A stretch of 64,000 bases of DNA from Proteobacteria bacterium UBA2363 (lineage in GTDB: Bacteria; Pseudomonadota; Gammaproteobacteria; Xanthomonadales; UBA2363). The position numbers and the translations under genes were made by a program. The notes under the pieces were generated by a model. The model saw only the letters and a list, made by a program, of their open reading frames with translations, was not told the DNA's origin and did no database searches. Location: assembly GCA_002344355.1 (NCBI GenBank), contig DDTN01000034.1, positions 22,162-86,161 on the forward strand, given 5' to 3'. How positions within the stretch are numbered: position 1 is the stretch's first letter; each line of letters starts with the position of its first letter. Positions 47,944-58,929 of the stretch are shown here, in pieces.

Positions 47944-49374
47944 GTGAGACCCCAGCGCCTGCTGCCCCTGATCATCGCCACCGCCCTGTTCATCGAGAAC
48001 ATGGACTCGACGGCGATCTCGACCTCGTTGCCGCAGATCGCGGACGACCTGGGCGTGGCGCCGGTGGCGCTGAAGCTGGCGATCACCACCTACCTGCTGG
48101 CGCTGGCGGTGTTCATCCCGGTCAGCGGCTGGGTGGCGGACCGCTTCGGCGCGCGCCGCGTGTTCGTCGGCGCGATCGCGGTGTTCCTGGCCGGTTCGCT
48201 GGTCTGCGCGGCCGCCGACGGCCTGGGGCTGCTGGTGGCCGGGCGCTTCGTGCAGGGCATGGGCGGCGCGATGATGGTGCCGGTGGGTCGGCTGGTCCTG
48301 CTGCGCAGCGTCGAGAAGTCCGAGCTGGTGCGCGCGCTGAGCTGGCTGACCCTCCCGGCGATGCTGGGGCCGATGCTGGGCCCGGTGCTGGGCGGGGCGA
48401 TCACCACCTATGCGCACTGGCGCTTCATCTTCCTGATCAACCTCCCGATGGGCCTGCTCGGCATGTGGCTGGCGTGGCGGCACGTCCCGGAGCTGCGGCA
48501 GCCGGTCGGCCCGCTGGACGTGCGGGGTTTCCTGCTGTCCGCCGGTGGCCTGGCGCTGGCGATGTTCGGCCTGTCGGCCATGGGCCGCGAGCTGGTGCCG
48601 GGGACCGCCGTGGCGGTGTGCCTGCTGGCCGGTGCCGGACTGATCGCGGCCTACGTGCGCCGAGCGCGCCGGCAGGCGCACCCGCTGCTGCAACTGGAGC
48701 TGCTGCGCATCCCCACGTTCCGCGCCGCGGTGGTCGGCGGCGCGCTGTTCCGCATCGGCATCGGCGCGACGCCATTCCTGCTGCCGCTGATGCTGCAACT
48801 GTCGTTCGGCCTGGATCCGCTGGAGTCGGGCCTGGTCACCTTCACCTCGACCGCGGGGGCGATGGCGATGAAGGTGATCGCCCCGGCCGTGCTGCACCGC
48901 TTCGGGTTCCGGCCGGTGCTGGTCTGGAACGGGCTGGTCGCCTCGCTGATGCTGTGCGGGTTCGGGCTGTTCCGCGCCGACACGCCGTATCCCCTGATGG
49001 TGGGCGTGCTGCTGGCCAGCGGCTTTTTGCGCTCGCTGCAGTTCACCAGCCTCAATGCCATCGCCTACGCCGACGTCGACCAGGCGCGGATGAGCCAGGC
49101 CAGCAGCCTGGCGGCGATGGCCCAGCAGATAGCCCTGGCACTGGGCGTCACGCTCGGCGGCTACGCGCTCAGCATGGCCGGCGCGCTGACCGGCCGGCCC
49201 GACGCCGCCGCGATCAATTTCACCTTCGCCTTCCTCACCGTCGGCCTGGTCTCGCTGGCCTCGACCCTGCAGATGCGCAGGCTCGCGCGCGACGCCGGCG
49301 CCGAGATGGCCGGCCGTGCGCAGCCTGGCCGGGAGGTGGCCGAGCAGAAGCCCGAGCCGCGGGCGCAGACCTGA
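47944..49374 (+). CDS. MFS multidrug exporter, DHA2-like
   Basis: A 476-residue major facilitator transporter with about 14 predicted membrane helices. FIENMDSTAISTSLPQIADDL is the helix-1 motif of the DHA2 (EmrB/QacA) family; GWVADRFGARRVF is the motif-A loop between helices 2 and 3; GPVLGGAITTYAHWRFIFLINLP is motif C plus the helix-6 start. It should export drugs or metabolites by proton antiport. GTG 47944 is the only plausible start; there is no upstream in-frame ATG with a ribosome site. Confidence 0.9.
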   Translation: MRPQRLLPLIIATALFIENMDSTAISTSLPQIADDLGVAPVALKLAITTYLLALAVFIPVSGWVADRFGARRVFVGAIAVFLAGSLVCAAADGLGLLVAGRFVQGMGGAMMVPVGRLVLLRSVEKSELVRALSWLTLPAMLGPMLGPVLGGAITTYAHWRFIFLINLPMGLLGMWLAWRHVPELRQPVGPLDVRGFLLSAGGLALAMFGLSAMGRELVPGTAVAVCLLAGAGLIAAYVRRARRQAHPLLQLELLRIPTFRAAVVGGALFRIGIGATPFLLPLMLQLSFGLDPLESGLVTFTSTAGAMAMKVIAPAVLHRFGFRPVLVWNGLVASLMLCGFGLFRADTPYPLMVGVLLASGFLRSLQFTSLNAIAYADVDQARMSQASSLAAMAQQIALALGVTLGGYALSMAGALTGRPDAAAINFTFAFLTVGLVSLASTLQMRRLARDAGAEMAGRAQPGREVAEQKPEPRAQT

Positions 49375-49502
49375 GGGCCGCATCGCCAGGACGCGCGCAG
49401 CCACCGGTCAGGTCCGGGTCGCTGCGCCGCGCCCTGGCGGCCCGGTGCGACGGGGGCTCGATGAGGCGGTGGCTGTGCGTGCGGTCGCTAGGACAGCAGA
49501 CT

Positions 49503-49597
49503 GCATTCGCTGCGCCCGAAAGGTCGCGCCTCAGCTTGATCCACAGCCGCTGACGGGCCGGATCGGACATGAGCAGCCGGGCGAGATCGCGCACCCG
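49503..49597 (-). pseudogene. Remnant of the 3' end of a secreted-protein gene
   Basis: On the minus strand this segment encodes RVRDLARLL and QRLWIKLRRDLSGAANAV, closely matching the last 32 residues of the large secreted protein at 50787-52850 (IRDLDWLP and QRLWITLRRNLVGPVNSI). The DNA is alignable base by base. No start or upstream part remains; the sequence upstream on that strand runs into the plus-strand gene at 49656. Confidence 0.6.
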
Positions 49598-49655
49598 AGC
49601 CCTTCGACAGCCGCTAGACTCGCAAGCAGGCACCGCCAGCTCCCACCGGCCACTC

Positions 49656-50453
49656 ATGAGCATCGCAGTTCGGATCCTGGCACTCGCCGCTCTCACGATG
49701 CCGGCATTCGGCGCATCCGGCCAGATGCTCGTGGAGGACGTGTTTGGACAGGGCGGCGCGGTGCACTTCCGACGCGACCACCTGACCGGTGCGACCTACC
49801 TCCGGCTCGCAACGGAAGGGACGTATGAAGTCATCGCCGTCGAGCACATGGGTCGTATGCGCCTGGATGCCGGACGTTGGCGGGCGGACGGGTCAGAGCT
49901 TGTCCTGGAGTCCGACCAGCGTGTCCGTGACGTGACGTCACCCGCGTTACGAATCTTTCTCCGTTCGCAACGAGAGGTCGCGCTGCTTCCCGAATTGAGG
50001 TCCAGGATCCTTACCCTCCACGCGCGCCTCGATGGACGACCGGTATACCCCGCCGATGTCGCTTCGCTCCGGGTCGTCCAGGGTAAGGGCGAGCAGCGCA
50101 TCGGCGTCAAAGTCGATCTCGACGTCGCCGTCGAGTATGGCGTCGGACATGCCGCCGCGACATCGCTGCTCAAGCTCGCCAAGGCAATCGACAGTTACCT
50201 CGCCGACCCTGGGGCGCAGCGGGTCTTTCCCTACCGGAGCCACGCCTACCGTGGCCATACTTTCCTGGTCCCGCTCGCACCGGGTATCGAGGTGCTTGAG
50301 CCGACACCGGCCACCGTGCGCAAGGACATCGACGAGTATGGAGGTCGGGCTCCGCCCTACATCTTCCTGCTCCTGGCCGAGTCCGAATACAACCAGGATG
50401 TTGGCAGGAACTATCCCTTCAGGTTCTTTCCGGAAATGAACCCGACCGACTAG
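49656..50453 (+). CDS. Secreted protein of unknown function
   Basis: A 265-residue protein with a signal peptide (RILALAALTMPAFGASG) and no recognised domain. The mature part is beta-rich and acidic (VAVEYGVGHAAATSLLKLAK, KDIDEYGGRAPPYIFLLLAESEYNQD). Base composition is lower in GC and codon use less biased than in the flanking genes, suggesting acquisition from elsewhere. It lies between a truncated gene remnant (49503-49597) and a cluster of GGGGTCAGGTTC repeats (50536-50590). ATG 49656 is chosen because it begins the signal peptide. Confidence 0.65.
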   Translation: MSIAVRILALAALTMPAFGASGQMLVEDVFGQGGAVHFRRDHLTGATYLRLATEGTYEVIAVEHMGRMRLDAGRWRADGSELVLESDQRVRDVTSPALRIFLRSQREVALLPELRSRILTLHARLDGRPVYPADVASLRVVQGKGEQRIGVKVDLDVAVEYGVGHAAATSLLKLAKAIDSYLADPGAQRVFPYRSHAYRGHTFLVPLAPGIEVLEPTPATVRKDIDEYGGRAPPYIFLLLAESEYNQDVGRNYPFRFFPEMNPTD

Positions 50454-50535
50454 TCCTGGATCTGGACGCATGCCGTGCGTGCACGGCTCTCAGGGACAGG
50501 TCCCCGCACGGCCACGCGGTCCATTCGATCAGCGG

Positions 50536-50590
50536 CCGAACGGGGTCCGACCGAACGGGGTCAGGTTCGGGACCGAACGGGGTCAGGTTC
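50536..50590. repeat. Three copies of CCGAACGGGGTC(AGGTTC)
   Basis: CCGAACGGGGTC occurs at about 50537, and GACCGAACGGGGTCAGGTTC twice at about 50549 and 50571. Short GGGGTCAGGTTC repeats recur in many proteobacterial genomes as remnants near mobile elements. The surrounding gap (50454-50786) contains no gene I can recognise. Confidence 0.6.
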
Positions 50591-50786
50591 ACTTCTCGCC
50601 GCTACGACCCCGCTTGCCCCGACCGGGTGGATCCGGCCTTCCGTAGGAGTGAAAGGCACATTTTCGAACCCTGCGGCCCAGGCCCGGCAGGGCTGTCGTC
50701 ATCCGTTCCCCAAAAAGGTCTACAGGGCAAACTCCACCCCCGCGGCAATGGGTGTCAGCGTTGTCCCCGACACCACTCGTCCCTTG

Positions 50787-52850
50787 CTACGGCACCAGCT
50801 CGATCGAATTCACCGGCCCCACCAGGTTCCGCCTGAGCGTGATCCACAACCGTTGCCCGGCTTGGTCTGGCGAGGGCAGCCAGTCGAGATCGCGGATCAG
50901 GGTCTGGCCGTTCAGGCGCAAGGTGGTCGGCAGGCCACCGTTCCAGTCGCCGATCAGCAGCAGGGGGTGGCGCAGGGTGCCGGCGCCGACCGCGATGCTG
51001 GCGCTGAGCTGGTTGGCCGCGGCATTGAAGCGCAGTGCGCCATAGACCGGATCGTAGCCGGCGGGGGTGTAGGTGCGCGGGCTGGGATCGCCGACGCCGC
51101 TGGGACCGCTGGCGACGACCGTGCCGACGCTGGCCCCGAGCGTGAGCGTCTGCACCACCTCGACCTGGCCGACCTGGGCGCCGACCGGGTCGGCGCTGTG
51201 GGCGCCCAGCACGACATGGGTCGAGTAGCTCTTGCGCGGCCAGCCCGACGCCGTGCCCAGATAGCCGTGGGTGGGATAGCTGGCCATGCCCAGGAACCCG
51301 AAGTTGCTGCCCCAGGCCAGGCGCGTGCTGTTGGTGCCCTGGTCGGGAAGCGCCGGGTTCAGCGAGTAGTTCACCGACTGGAACGGCCAGTTGAAGTTGC
51401 AGGGCAGGCGATGGTCGAAGCCGCCCAGCGCCACCGTGCAGCCGTTGCCGTCGGCGCTGGTGGTGTTCCAGCGGTTGGTCGCCCAGTAGCCCCCGGCATC
51501 CTGCTGGGTGATGGTCTGGCTGGCCACCGTGCCCATGGTCGCGTCCACCGTCGTGGTCCACAGCCTTACGTAGGGCACGGTGTTGGGCTGGTTCCAGGTC
51601 CAGTGGCTGTTGAGGCTGAGCGGCGCGGTGGTGGTGACGAACCGGTAGCGGTCGCCCCAGCCGACGCCGGCGATCTGGCTGTGCGCGCCGGGCGTCGCGG
51701 CACCGTCGAACAGCAGCTCGCCGTAGGGCGCGCGGGCATCGTCCTCGAGCCGGTCGACGGCAACGCCGGACAGGTCGAAGGTGACCGACCACAGCGGATG
51801 GTCGCGGCCGTTGGCGATCAGCCAGTCGATGGTCACCGGCAGGTCGTGCTGGGCGGCGGGCGGCTGCCGGGTGCAGTAGCGCGGGTAGGCCTGGGTGAAG
51901 CGCAGGATCGCGTGGTGGCGGCCCTCGAAGACGCGCTGGAACTGGCCGGTACGGAAGTGGCCGAGGCTGGAGGAATCGCCGCCGCCGGTGCAGGCGGCGC
52001 CGTTGGTCGGGTGCGCCACCACGTAGCCGAAGCCGCCGGCGGCGGTCGGCGGCGCACGGACGATGCGTTCGCCCTGGGCGGTCCGGTAGCGCAGCTCGCG
52101 CAGTTCGCCGCCGCGGCTGCCACCCGGCGCCGTCGCCCCGGTGTTGTGGGCCAGCACCGCGCTGCGCGGCAGGCCGCTGGCGTCCAGCCACTGGAAGCGG
52201 TCGCCGGTGAGGCCGTCGATGGCGACATCGCGGGTGATCTGCAGGCCGCCCGCCGGCGGCGGGCCGGCGCCCTCGAAGCCGTGCGCGAAGATCGGGTCGG
52301 GACCGCTGGCGCCGTGCAGCACGACCTCGTCGACATGGACGAGCTGCGGATCGCCGGGCGGCCGGCCGCTGGCATCGACCAGGTTGATGCGCTCGAAGCT
52401 GCCGGCGTAGGACAGGGGCGGCTGGTCGAAGCGCACCACCGCCTGGCGCCACACCCCGGCGCCGACGCCGCCGGCGAGGATGAAGGCGTCGAGCCCGGCC
52501 TGGGCGTGGATCACGGCGCCGGTCTGCACGGTCAGCAGGAGCTGTTCGCCACCGGCGCCGCCGCGCACCCACAACCGCAGCTCCGGCCACTGCGCCGTAT
52601 CGATCGGCTGCCCCGGGCGCACGAACGAGAGGCCCTGCCAGGAATGCGCGCGGAAGCGGATGGCATGGCTGCCGGTGTGCACCGGACTGGTGGCGGCGAG
52701 GTCGAGGTCGCTGGCCGGCGCCACCCAGGACCAGTCCTGGAAGCCGTTGGCCAGCGCGTCGTCGTAGACCGCCAGGACGGGTTGGGCCTGGGCCCGGGGG
52801 CACAGCGCCACCGCGGCGATGAAGCAGAGGTGCAGGATCGGACGGTTCAT
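50787..52850 (-). CDS. Large secreted protein of unknown function with an internal IFAHGFE motif
   Basis: A 687-residue protein with an N-terminal signal peptide (LHLCFIAAVALCPRAQA). Residues 25-180 look like a carbohydrate-binding-module-like beta-sandwich (DWSWVAPASDLDLAATSPVHTGSHAI). The motif PDPIFAHGFEGAG (52272-52292) marks the end of this domain, and a beta-rich region follows without a recognised active site. The last 30 residues, QRLWITLRRNLVGPVNSI, also occur in a remnant about 1.2 kb downstream. The protein may act on or bind extracellular polymers, but no function can be assigned. Confidence 0.75.
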   Translation of the reverse strand: MNRPILHLCFIAAVALCPRAQAQPVLAVYDDALANGFQDWSWVAPASDLDLAATSPVHTGSHAIRFRAHSWQGLSFVRPGQPIDTAQWPELRLWVRGGAGGEQLLLTVQTGAVIHAQAGLDAFILAGGVGAGVWRQAVVRFDQPPLSYAGSFERINLVDASGRPPGDPQLVHVDEVVLHGASGPDPIFAHGFEGAGPPPAGGLQITRDVAIDGLTGDRFQWLDASGLPRSAVLAHNTGATAPGGSRGGELRELRYRTAQGERIVRAPPTAAGGFGYVVAHPTNGAACTGGGDSSSLGHFRTGQFQRVFEGRHHAILRFTQAYPRYCTRQPPAAQHDLPVTIDWLIANGRDHPLWSVTFDLSGVAVDRLEDDARAPYGELLFDGAATPGAHSQIAGVGWGDRYRFVTTTAPLSLNSHWTWNQPNTVPYVRLWTTTVDATMGTVASQTITQQDAGGYWATNRWNTTSADGNGCTVALGGFDHRLPCNFNWPFQSVNYSLNPALPDQGTNSTRLAWGSNFGFLGMASYPTHGYLGTASGWPRKSYSTHVVLGAHSADPVGAQVGQVEVVQTLTLGASVGTVVASGPSGVGDPSPRTYTPAGYDPVYGALRFNAAANQLSASIAVGAGTLRHPLLLIGDWNGGLPTTLRLNGQTLIRDLDWLPSPDQAGQRLWITLRRNLVGPVNSIELVP

Positions 52851-52945
52851 GGTCGCGCTCGTTGGACCCTGTGTATCACGCGAAAAGCGCCGGCGATTAC
52901 ACGGGACGCGACGGTGCGGCGGGCGTCCTGGCCGCGGTGCGACGC

Positions 52946-54067
52946 TCAGGTCGCGAACAGGTCCGGCTGGCGGTCGTCCGGCGGCGGCCGGAACCGGCTG
53001 GCGTCGAGTGCCGGGCCGCCGCTGGCCAGGCCCAGCCGCCGGCAGGCGCGCGCGAAGCGCTGCGCCAGCAGGTCGGCCAACGGGCCCTCGCCGCGCATCC
53101 GGGTGCCGAAGCGGCTGTCGTAGTCGCGGCCGCCGCGCAGGTCCTGCATGCGCGCCATCACGTGCCCGGCCTTCAGCGGGTAGTGCAGGGCCAGCCAGTC
53201 GCGGAACAGCGGCGCCACTTCCCAGGGCAGGCGCAGCAGCACCCAGCCGGCGTGGCCGGCGCCGGCCTGCGCCGCCGCGGCCAGGATCGCCTCGAGTTCG
53301 TGGTCGGTCAGCACCGGCACCACCGGCGCGACGTTGACGCCGACCGGGATGCCGGCGGCGGCCAGGGTCTCGATGGTGCGCAGCCGCCGGGCCGGGGCGC
53401 TGGCGCGCGGTTCCATGCGCCGCGCCAGGTCGGTGTCCAGGGTGGTGATCGACACCGTGACCGCGACCAGGCCCTGTTCCGCCATCGGCGCCAGCAGGTC
53501 GATATCGCGCTCGACCAGGGCCGCCTTGGTGACGATCTGCACCGGGTGCCGGCACTGCGCGAACACCTCCAGCACCGCACGGCTGAGTCGATGACTGCGC
53601 TCGATCGGCTGCCAGCCGTCGGTGGCCGCGCCCAGCATCACCGGCACCGGCCGGTAGCCGGGCCGGCGCAGCTCGGCGCGCAGCAGCTCGGCGGCATTGG
53701 TCTTGGCGAACAGCCGGGTCTCGAAGTCCAGGCCCGGCGACAGGTCCAGGCGGCTGTGGTTGGGCCGCGCGTAGCAGTAGATGCAGCCGTGCTCGCAGCC
53801 GCGGTAGGGATTCACGGTCGCCGCCGGCCCGGCATCGCCCGATTCGTTGCGCTGCACCAGGCTGCGCGCGGTCTCGGCCTGCACCACCGTCGCCACCTGG
53901 CCGTCCGGCGAGTCGCCGGTCGGCTCGCCCTCGACCGGCGCCGGCGGCCCCCAGCCGTCGTCCTCCAGCGCCGTGTGCGCCGTGGCGTGGCGACCCTCGC
54001 GGTTGTCCGGCGCGCCCCGTCCGCGCGCCGGCCCCGGACGGAAGCCGCGGGTGGTGGGGGCGGTCAT
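52946..54067 (-). CDS. PA0069-family radical SAM protein
   Basis: A 373-residue radical S-adenosylmethionine protein. The 4Fe-4S cluster motif is CEHGCIYC (Cys91, Cys95, Cys98) following NPYRG. GYRPVPVMLGAATDGWQPIE, TKAALVERDIDLL and the PVLTDHELEAIL segment match the PA0069 family (related to SplB). The family function is unknown; a nucleic-acid substrate has been suspected because of the similarity to spore photoproduct lyase. The first 80 residues are low-complexity and poorly conserved, so the exact start is uncertain; the ATG at 54067 is used. Confidence 0.88.
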   Translation of the reverse strand: MTAPTTRGFRPGPARGRGAPDNREGRHATAHTALEDDGWGPPAPVEGEPTGDSPDGQVATVVQAETARSLVQRNESGDAGPAATVNPYRGCEHGCIYCYARPNHSRLDLSPGLDFETRLFAKTNAAELLRAELRRPGYRPVPVMLGAATDGWQPIERSHRLSRAVLEVFAQCRHPVQIVTKAALVERDIDLLAPMAEQGLVAVTVSITTLDTDLARRMEPRASAPARRLRTIETLAAAGIPVGVNVAPVVPVLTDHELEAILAAAAQAGAGHAGWVLLRLPWEVAPLFRDWLALHYPLKAGHVMARMQDLRGGRDYDSRFGTRMRGEGPLADLLAQRFARACRRLGLASGGPALDASRFRPPPDDRQPDLFAT

Positions 54068-54195
54068 GGGGGCGAACGGAGCGAGAGCATCACGGTTGAA
54101 TTGTCCCGCAGATGAGTCCGCGTTGCTGAGAACGAAGCCGAGGACCGTACGATCGCGGTGCAAGTGAGACGGAAGACCGTAGCTCTCGGATTGCG

Positions 54196-54214
54196 CCGAA
54201 TGGAGGGCATTCGG
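54196..54214. promoter_or_regulatory. Inverted repeat upstream of the NucS-like gene
   Basis: CCGAATG and CATTCGG form a perfect 7-bp inverted repeat with a 5-bp spacer, and GATTC-ATCA-GAATC follows at 54219-54232, right before the GGAGG ribosome site. Either could be an operator of the gene starting at 54249. Confidence 0.35.
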
Positions 54215-54248
54215 TTAGGATTCATCAGAATCGGCGGAGGCCAAAGAG

Positions 54249-54968
54249 TTGACTAGATCCCGAAAGTCTCATTTTGTCTTGCTGCCAAGAGAGGATGGCA
54301 GTGTTGTCATGCATCCCATGAAGGAGTGGCTTCGGAGCAATCCTGAAGTTGTTCCTGACGGCCTCGATCCAACGGCCAGCACGTCCCACCAGCTTCGCGC
54401 CGCACTCAAGAAGTCCGGATGGACGCTTCAGGAGACTGAGAGCGAGTTCCGTCTCATCGCGCCTGGTGCAAAGGTAGAGTCGAATACTGCACTTCGGGAG
54501 ATGCTCGAGGAAACGGATTCGAATGAAGTGGCCGAAGCTCCGGACGTTGATGACGCATCGTTTGGCATGGAGTCCCAACTGCGCGACTTTCTGGCGCAAA
54601 ACCTTCCGGCCATTTCCATCGGAGGGAAGCGATTGCGTCTGTACGTGGATCCGACTGGACGAGACGGTATCGAGTACCCCACAGCAGTGGGCATGATCGA
54701 CATTCTGGCTGTCGATGAAAGCGACAACTTTTTTGTGCTGGAGCTCAAGCGGGGTCGCACGCCTGACCATACTGTCGGACAGATTGCGCGATACATGGGT
54801 TGGGTCAGTCAGACCATTGGGCGAGGAAGGGATGTTTCCGGAGTCGTTGTCGCCAAGAAGATATCCGAGGCACTCAGATACTCAGTTTGCGTCTTCCCCA
54901 GGGTGAGCCTGTTTGAGTATGAGGTCTCTTTCCAGTTGCATCCCGCCGACCGGATCGGAATCAGTTAG
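54249..54968 (+). CDS. NucS/DUF91-like PD-(D/E)XK nuclease
   Basis: A 239-residue protein. The C-terminal half is a NucS-like nuclease domain: Glu109 in GMESQLRDFL, Asp151 in VGMIDILAVD, Glu165 and Lys167 in LELKRGR, then Gln178 in VGQIARYMGW. All expected catalytic residues are present. The N-terminal 90 residues may be a DNA-binding region and do not match a domain I know. TTG 54249 is supported by a GGAGG site 9 nt upstream; the first in-frame ATG comes 20 codons later. Lower GC than both neighbours and lone position between PA0069 and liuD suggest acquisition as a defence or repair gene. Confidence 0.83.
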   Translation: MTRSRKSHFVLLPREDGSVVMHPMKEWLRSNPEVVPDGLDPTASTSHQLRAALKKSGWTLQETESEFRLIAPGAKVESNTALREMLEETDSNEVAEAPDVDDASFGMESQLRDFLAQNLPAISIGGKRLRLYVDPTGRDGIEYPTAVGMIDILAVDESDNFFVLELKRGRTPDHTVGQIARYMGWVSQTIGRGRDVSGVVVAKKISEALRYSVCVFPRVSLFEYEVSFQLHPADRIGIS

Positions 54969-55059
54969 GACATGGTGCGACTGAGCCATATCCAGCCGTC
55001 TGCGGGACACCTTCTGAGGATGGAGACGGAGCCAATGCAGTGCTTGTCCCCAAGTGTTG

Positions 55060-57072
<2,013 letters not shown>

Positions 57073-57166
57073 GCGACTCCCGGGCGGTGGGCTGGGTCGG
57101 GGCGGCCGCGTGCCGCGGCGGCGCAACGGGGCGGGCAGGGGCGCATCGGCGGCACGCTCGGCGGGC

Positions 57167-57952
57167 TCACTGCCAGGCCGGGCGGCGCTTGGCCAGGAAG
57201 GCGGTCAGGCCCTCCTGGCCCTCGGGCGAGACGCGCAGGCGGGCGATCAGGTCGGCGTTGTCCTCGTCCAGGCTGCGCCGGGCCTTGCCGTCGGGGTGCA
57301 CGACGCGCTGCACCAGCGCCTTGGCCTGGACCACGGCCTCGGGACCGGCGCCGCGCAGCAGGGCGAGCTGGGCGTCGACCGCGGCATCCAGCTGGCGCGC
57401 CGGTACCACCTGGTGGACCAGGCCCATGCGCAGCGCCGCCTCGGCGTCGAAGATCTCGCCGGTCAGGAACCAGCGGCGCGCCTGGCGGCCGCCGATCGCG
57501 TCGATCACGTGCGGCGAGATCGCCGCCGGCACCAGGCCCAGGCGCACCTCGGTCAGGCCGAACTTCGTCTCCTTCGCGGCGATGGCGATGTCGCAGCAGG
57601 CGACCAGGCCGACCCCACCGCCATAGGCCGGGCCGTTGACGCGTGCCACGGTCGGCTTGGCCAGCTGGTTCAGGGTGCGCATCAGCTTGGCCAGGCGCCG
57701 GGCGTCCTTGCGGTTGTCCTTCTCGCCGGCGGCGACCATGCGCCGCATCCAGTTGAGGTCGGCGCCGGCGGAGAACGAGGCGCCCTCGCCGGTCAGCACC
57801 ACGGCGCGCACGGCGCGCTCGGACTCGACCGTCTTCAGGGCCTCGGTCAGCGCCTCGACCAGGACGTCGTCGAAGGCGTTGTGGACGCGCGGGCGGTTGA
57901 GGGTGAGGGTGGCGACGCCCTCGTCGATCTCGGTGAGCACGGGCTCGGTCAT
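57167..57952 (-). CDS. liuC: Enoyl-CoA hydratase family, probable methylglutaconyl-CoA hydratase
   Basis: A 261-residue crotonase-family protein. FSAGADLNWMRRM contains the oxyanion-hole region, and GGGVGLVACCDIAIAAKETKFGLTEVRLGLVPA supplies the active-site region with the catalytic Glu in LTEVRLG. Between liuB and liuD, the likely role is hydration of 3-methylglutaconyl-CoA to HMG-CoA. The start at 57952 overlaps the upstream lipoprotein gene by 4 bp. Confidence 0.88.
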   Translation of the reverse strand: MTEPVLTEIDEGVATLTLNRPRVHNAFDDVLVEALTEALKTVESERAVRAVVLTGEGASFSAGADLNWMRRMVAAGEKDNRKDARRLAKLMRTLNQLAKPTVARVNGPAYGGGVGLVACCDIAIAAKETKFGLTEVRLGLVPAAISPHVIDAIGGRQARRWFLTGEIFDAEAALRMGLVHQVVPARQLDAAVDAQLALLRGAGPEAVVQAKALVQRVVHPDGKARRSLDEDNADLIARLRVSPEGQEGLTAFLAKRRPAWQ

Positions 57953-58929
57953 GGCAGAAGGGCCGTTGCGATGTGGGTCGGGTGGCGGTGGTCGCGGTCG
58001 TGGCCGTGCCCCAGGGCGGGGCTGGCGGGAGGACCGGCGCGAGCGTCCGTGCCGCGCCCGGCGGCGCCCGCTTCGGCGCCGTGGGTCCGGGCCGGGCCGG
58101 GTGGCTGCACGGCGCCGTCGGGAACCACGCCGGTGCTCCCGGCGCGCGCGCACCCGGACGACAGCGCCCGCCGCGCCGCCTCGAACATGAGCTCGCCGAT
58201 CGCCTCTCCGCCGGCGTCGCCGGGAACCACCAGGTCGGCACCATCCTTGGCGACCCAGCCGGCCGTGCCTGGCGGGGCCACATGGATCTCGAGCGGCCGG
58301 CACAGGACCGCCTGGTCGACCACGATCCCGCCCACGAAGGCCTCGACCAGGGACTTCAGGCGGGCGTCGAAGCTGGTGTTGCCATAGGCGGGAAAGGTGC
58401 TGCGGACCTTGACCGTGTAGGGCGGCAGGTAGAACAGGTGCGCATGCGAGATCAGTCCGATTCCATCCTTGGTCAGCGCCATGCGCAGGTGCCGTCCCGG
58501 CAGGTCGCCGTCCGGACGGGTCACATGGATGCGGCCTTCCCGGATCACCTCCGCCGCTTCGTACATCCCGGCCTCGACCGTGGCCTCGATCTCGGCGCGC
58601 ATGATCGCGGCCAGGTCGTTTCCGGCGGCCTCGTCGTCCGGCCAGATCCCGGCCGCGGGATAGACGAAGGCGTCGACCAGCAGCTCCGGGTGGCTGTCGG
58701 CGGCGTAGCGCCAGGTGCTGCCCGCCCTCGGATCGTCGTAGCGCTGGCTGGAGACCAGCGCGAAGCCCGCGGGCCGGTCCGGCACGCTGACGGCGCCCTG
58801 GGGCGCGCGCGCCGCCGGGTCGTAGGCATCGCGCTTGGCCGGTGCGCCCGCGCAGGCGCCGAGCGCCAGGGCGAGCGTCGCCAGCGCGAGCATGGCCGCC
58901 GGGGCGGCGCGCCTACATGCGGAAGACAC
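57949..58929 (-). CDS. Lipoprotein gene inserted in the liu cluster
   Basis: A predicted 326-residue lipoprotein. The N-terminus CRRAAPAAMLALATLALALGAC has a positively charged start and lipobox LGAC (Cys26). The mature part is soluble and beta-rich with no domain I recognise; the last 50 residues are low-complexity (HGHDRDHRHPTHIATALLP). GTG 58929 overlaps the end of liuB by 17 bp; ATG 58893 would leave a signal peptide without basic residues. It overlaps liuC by 4 bp. A gene of this type is not a known part of leucine catabolism. Confidence 0.68.
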   Translation of the reverse strand: MSSACRRAAPAAMLALATLALALGACAGAPAKRDAYDPAARAPQGAVSVPDRPAGFALVSSQRYDDPRAGSTWRYAADSHPELLVDAFVYPAAGIWPDDEAAGNDLAAIMRAEIEATVEAGMYEAAEVIREGRIHVTRPDGDLPGRHLRMALTKDGIGLISHAHLFYLPPYTVKVRSTFPAYGNTSFDARLKSLVEAFVGGIVVDQAVLCRPLEIHVAPPGTAGWVAKDGADLVVPGDAGGEAIGELMFEAARRALSSGCARAGSTGVVPDGAVQPPGPARTHGAEAGAAGRGTDARAGPPASPALGHGHDRDHRHPTHIATALLP

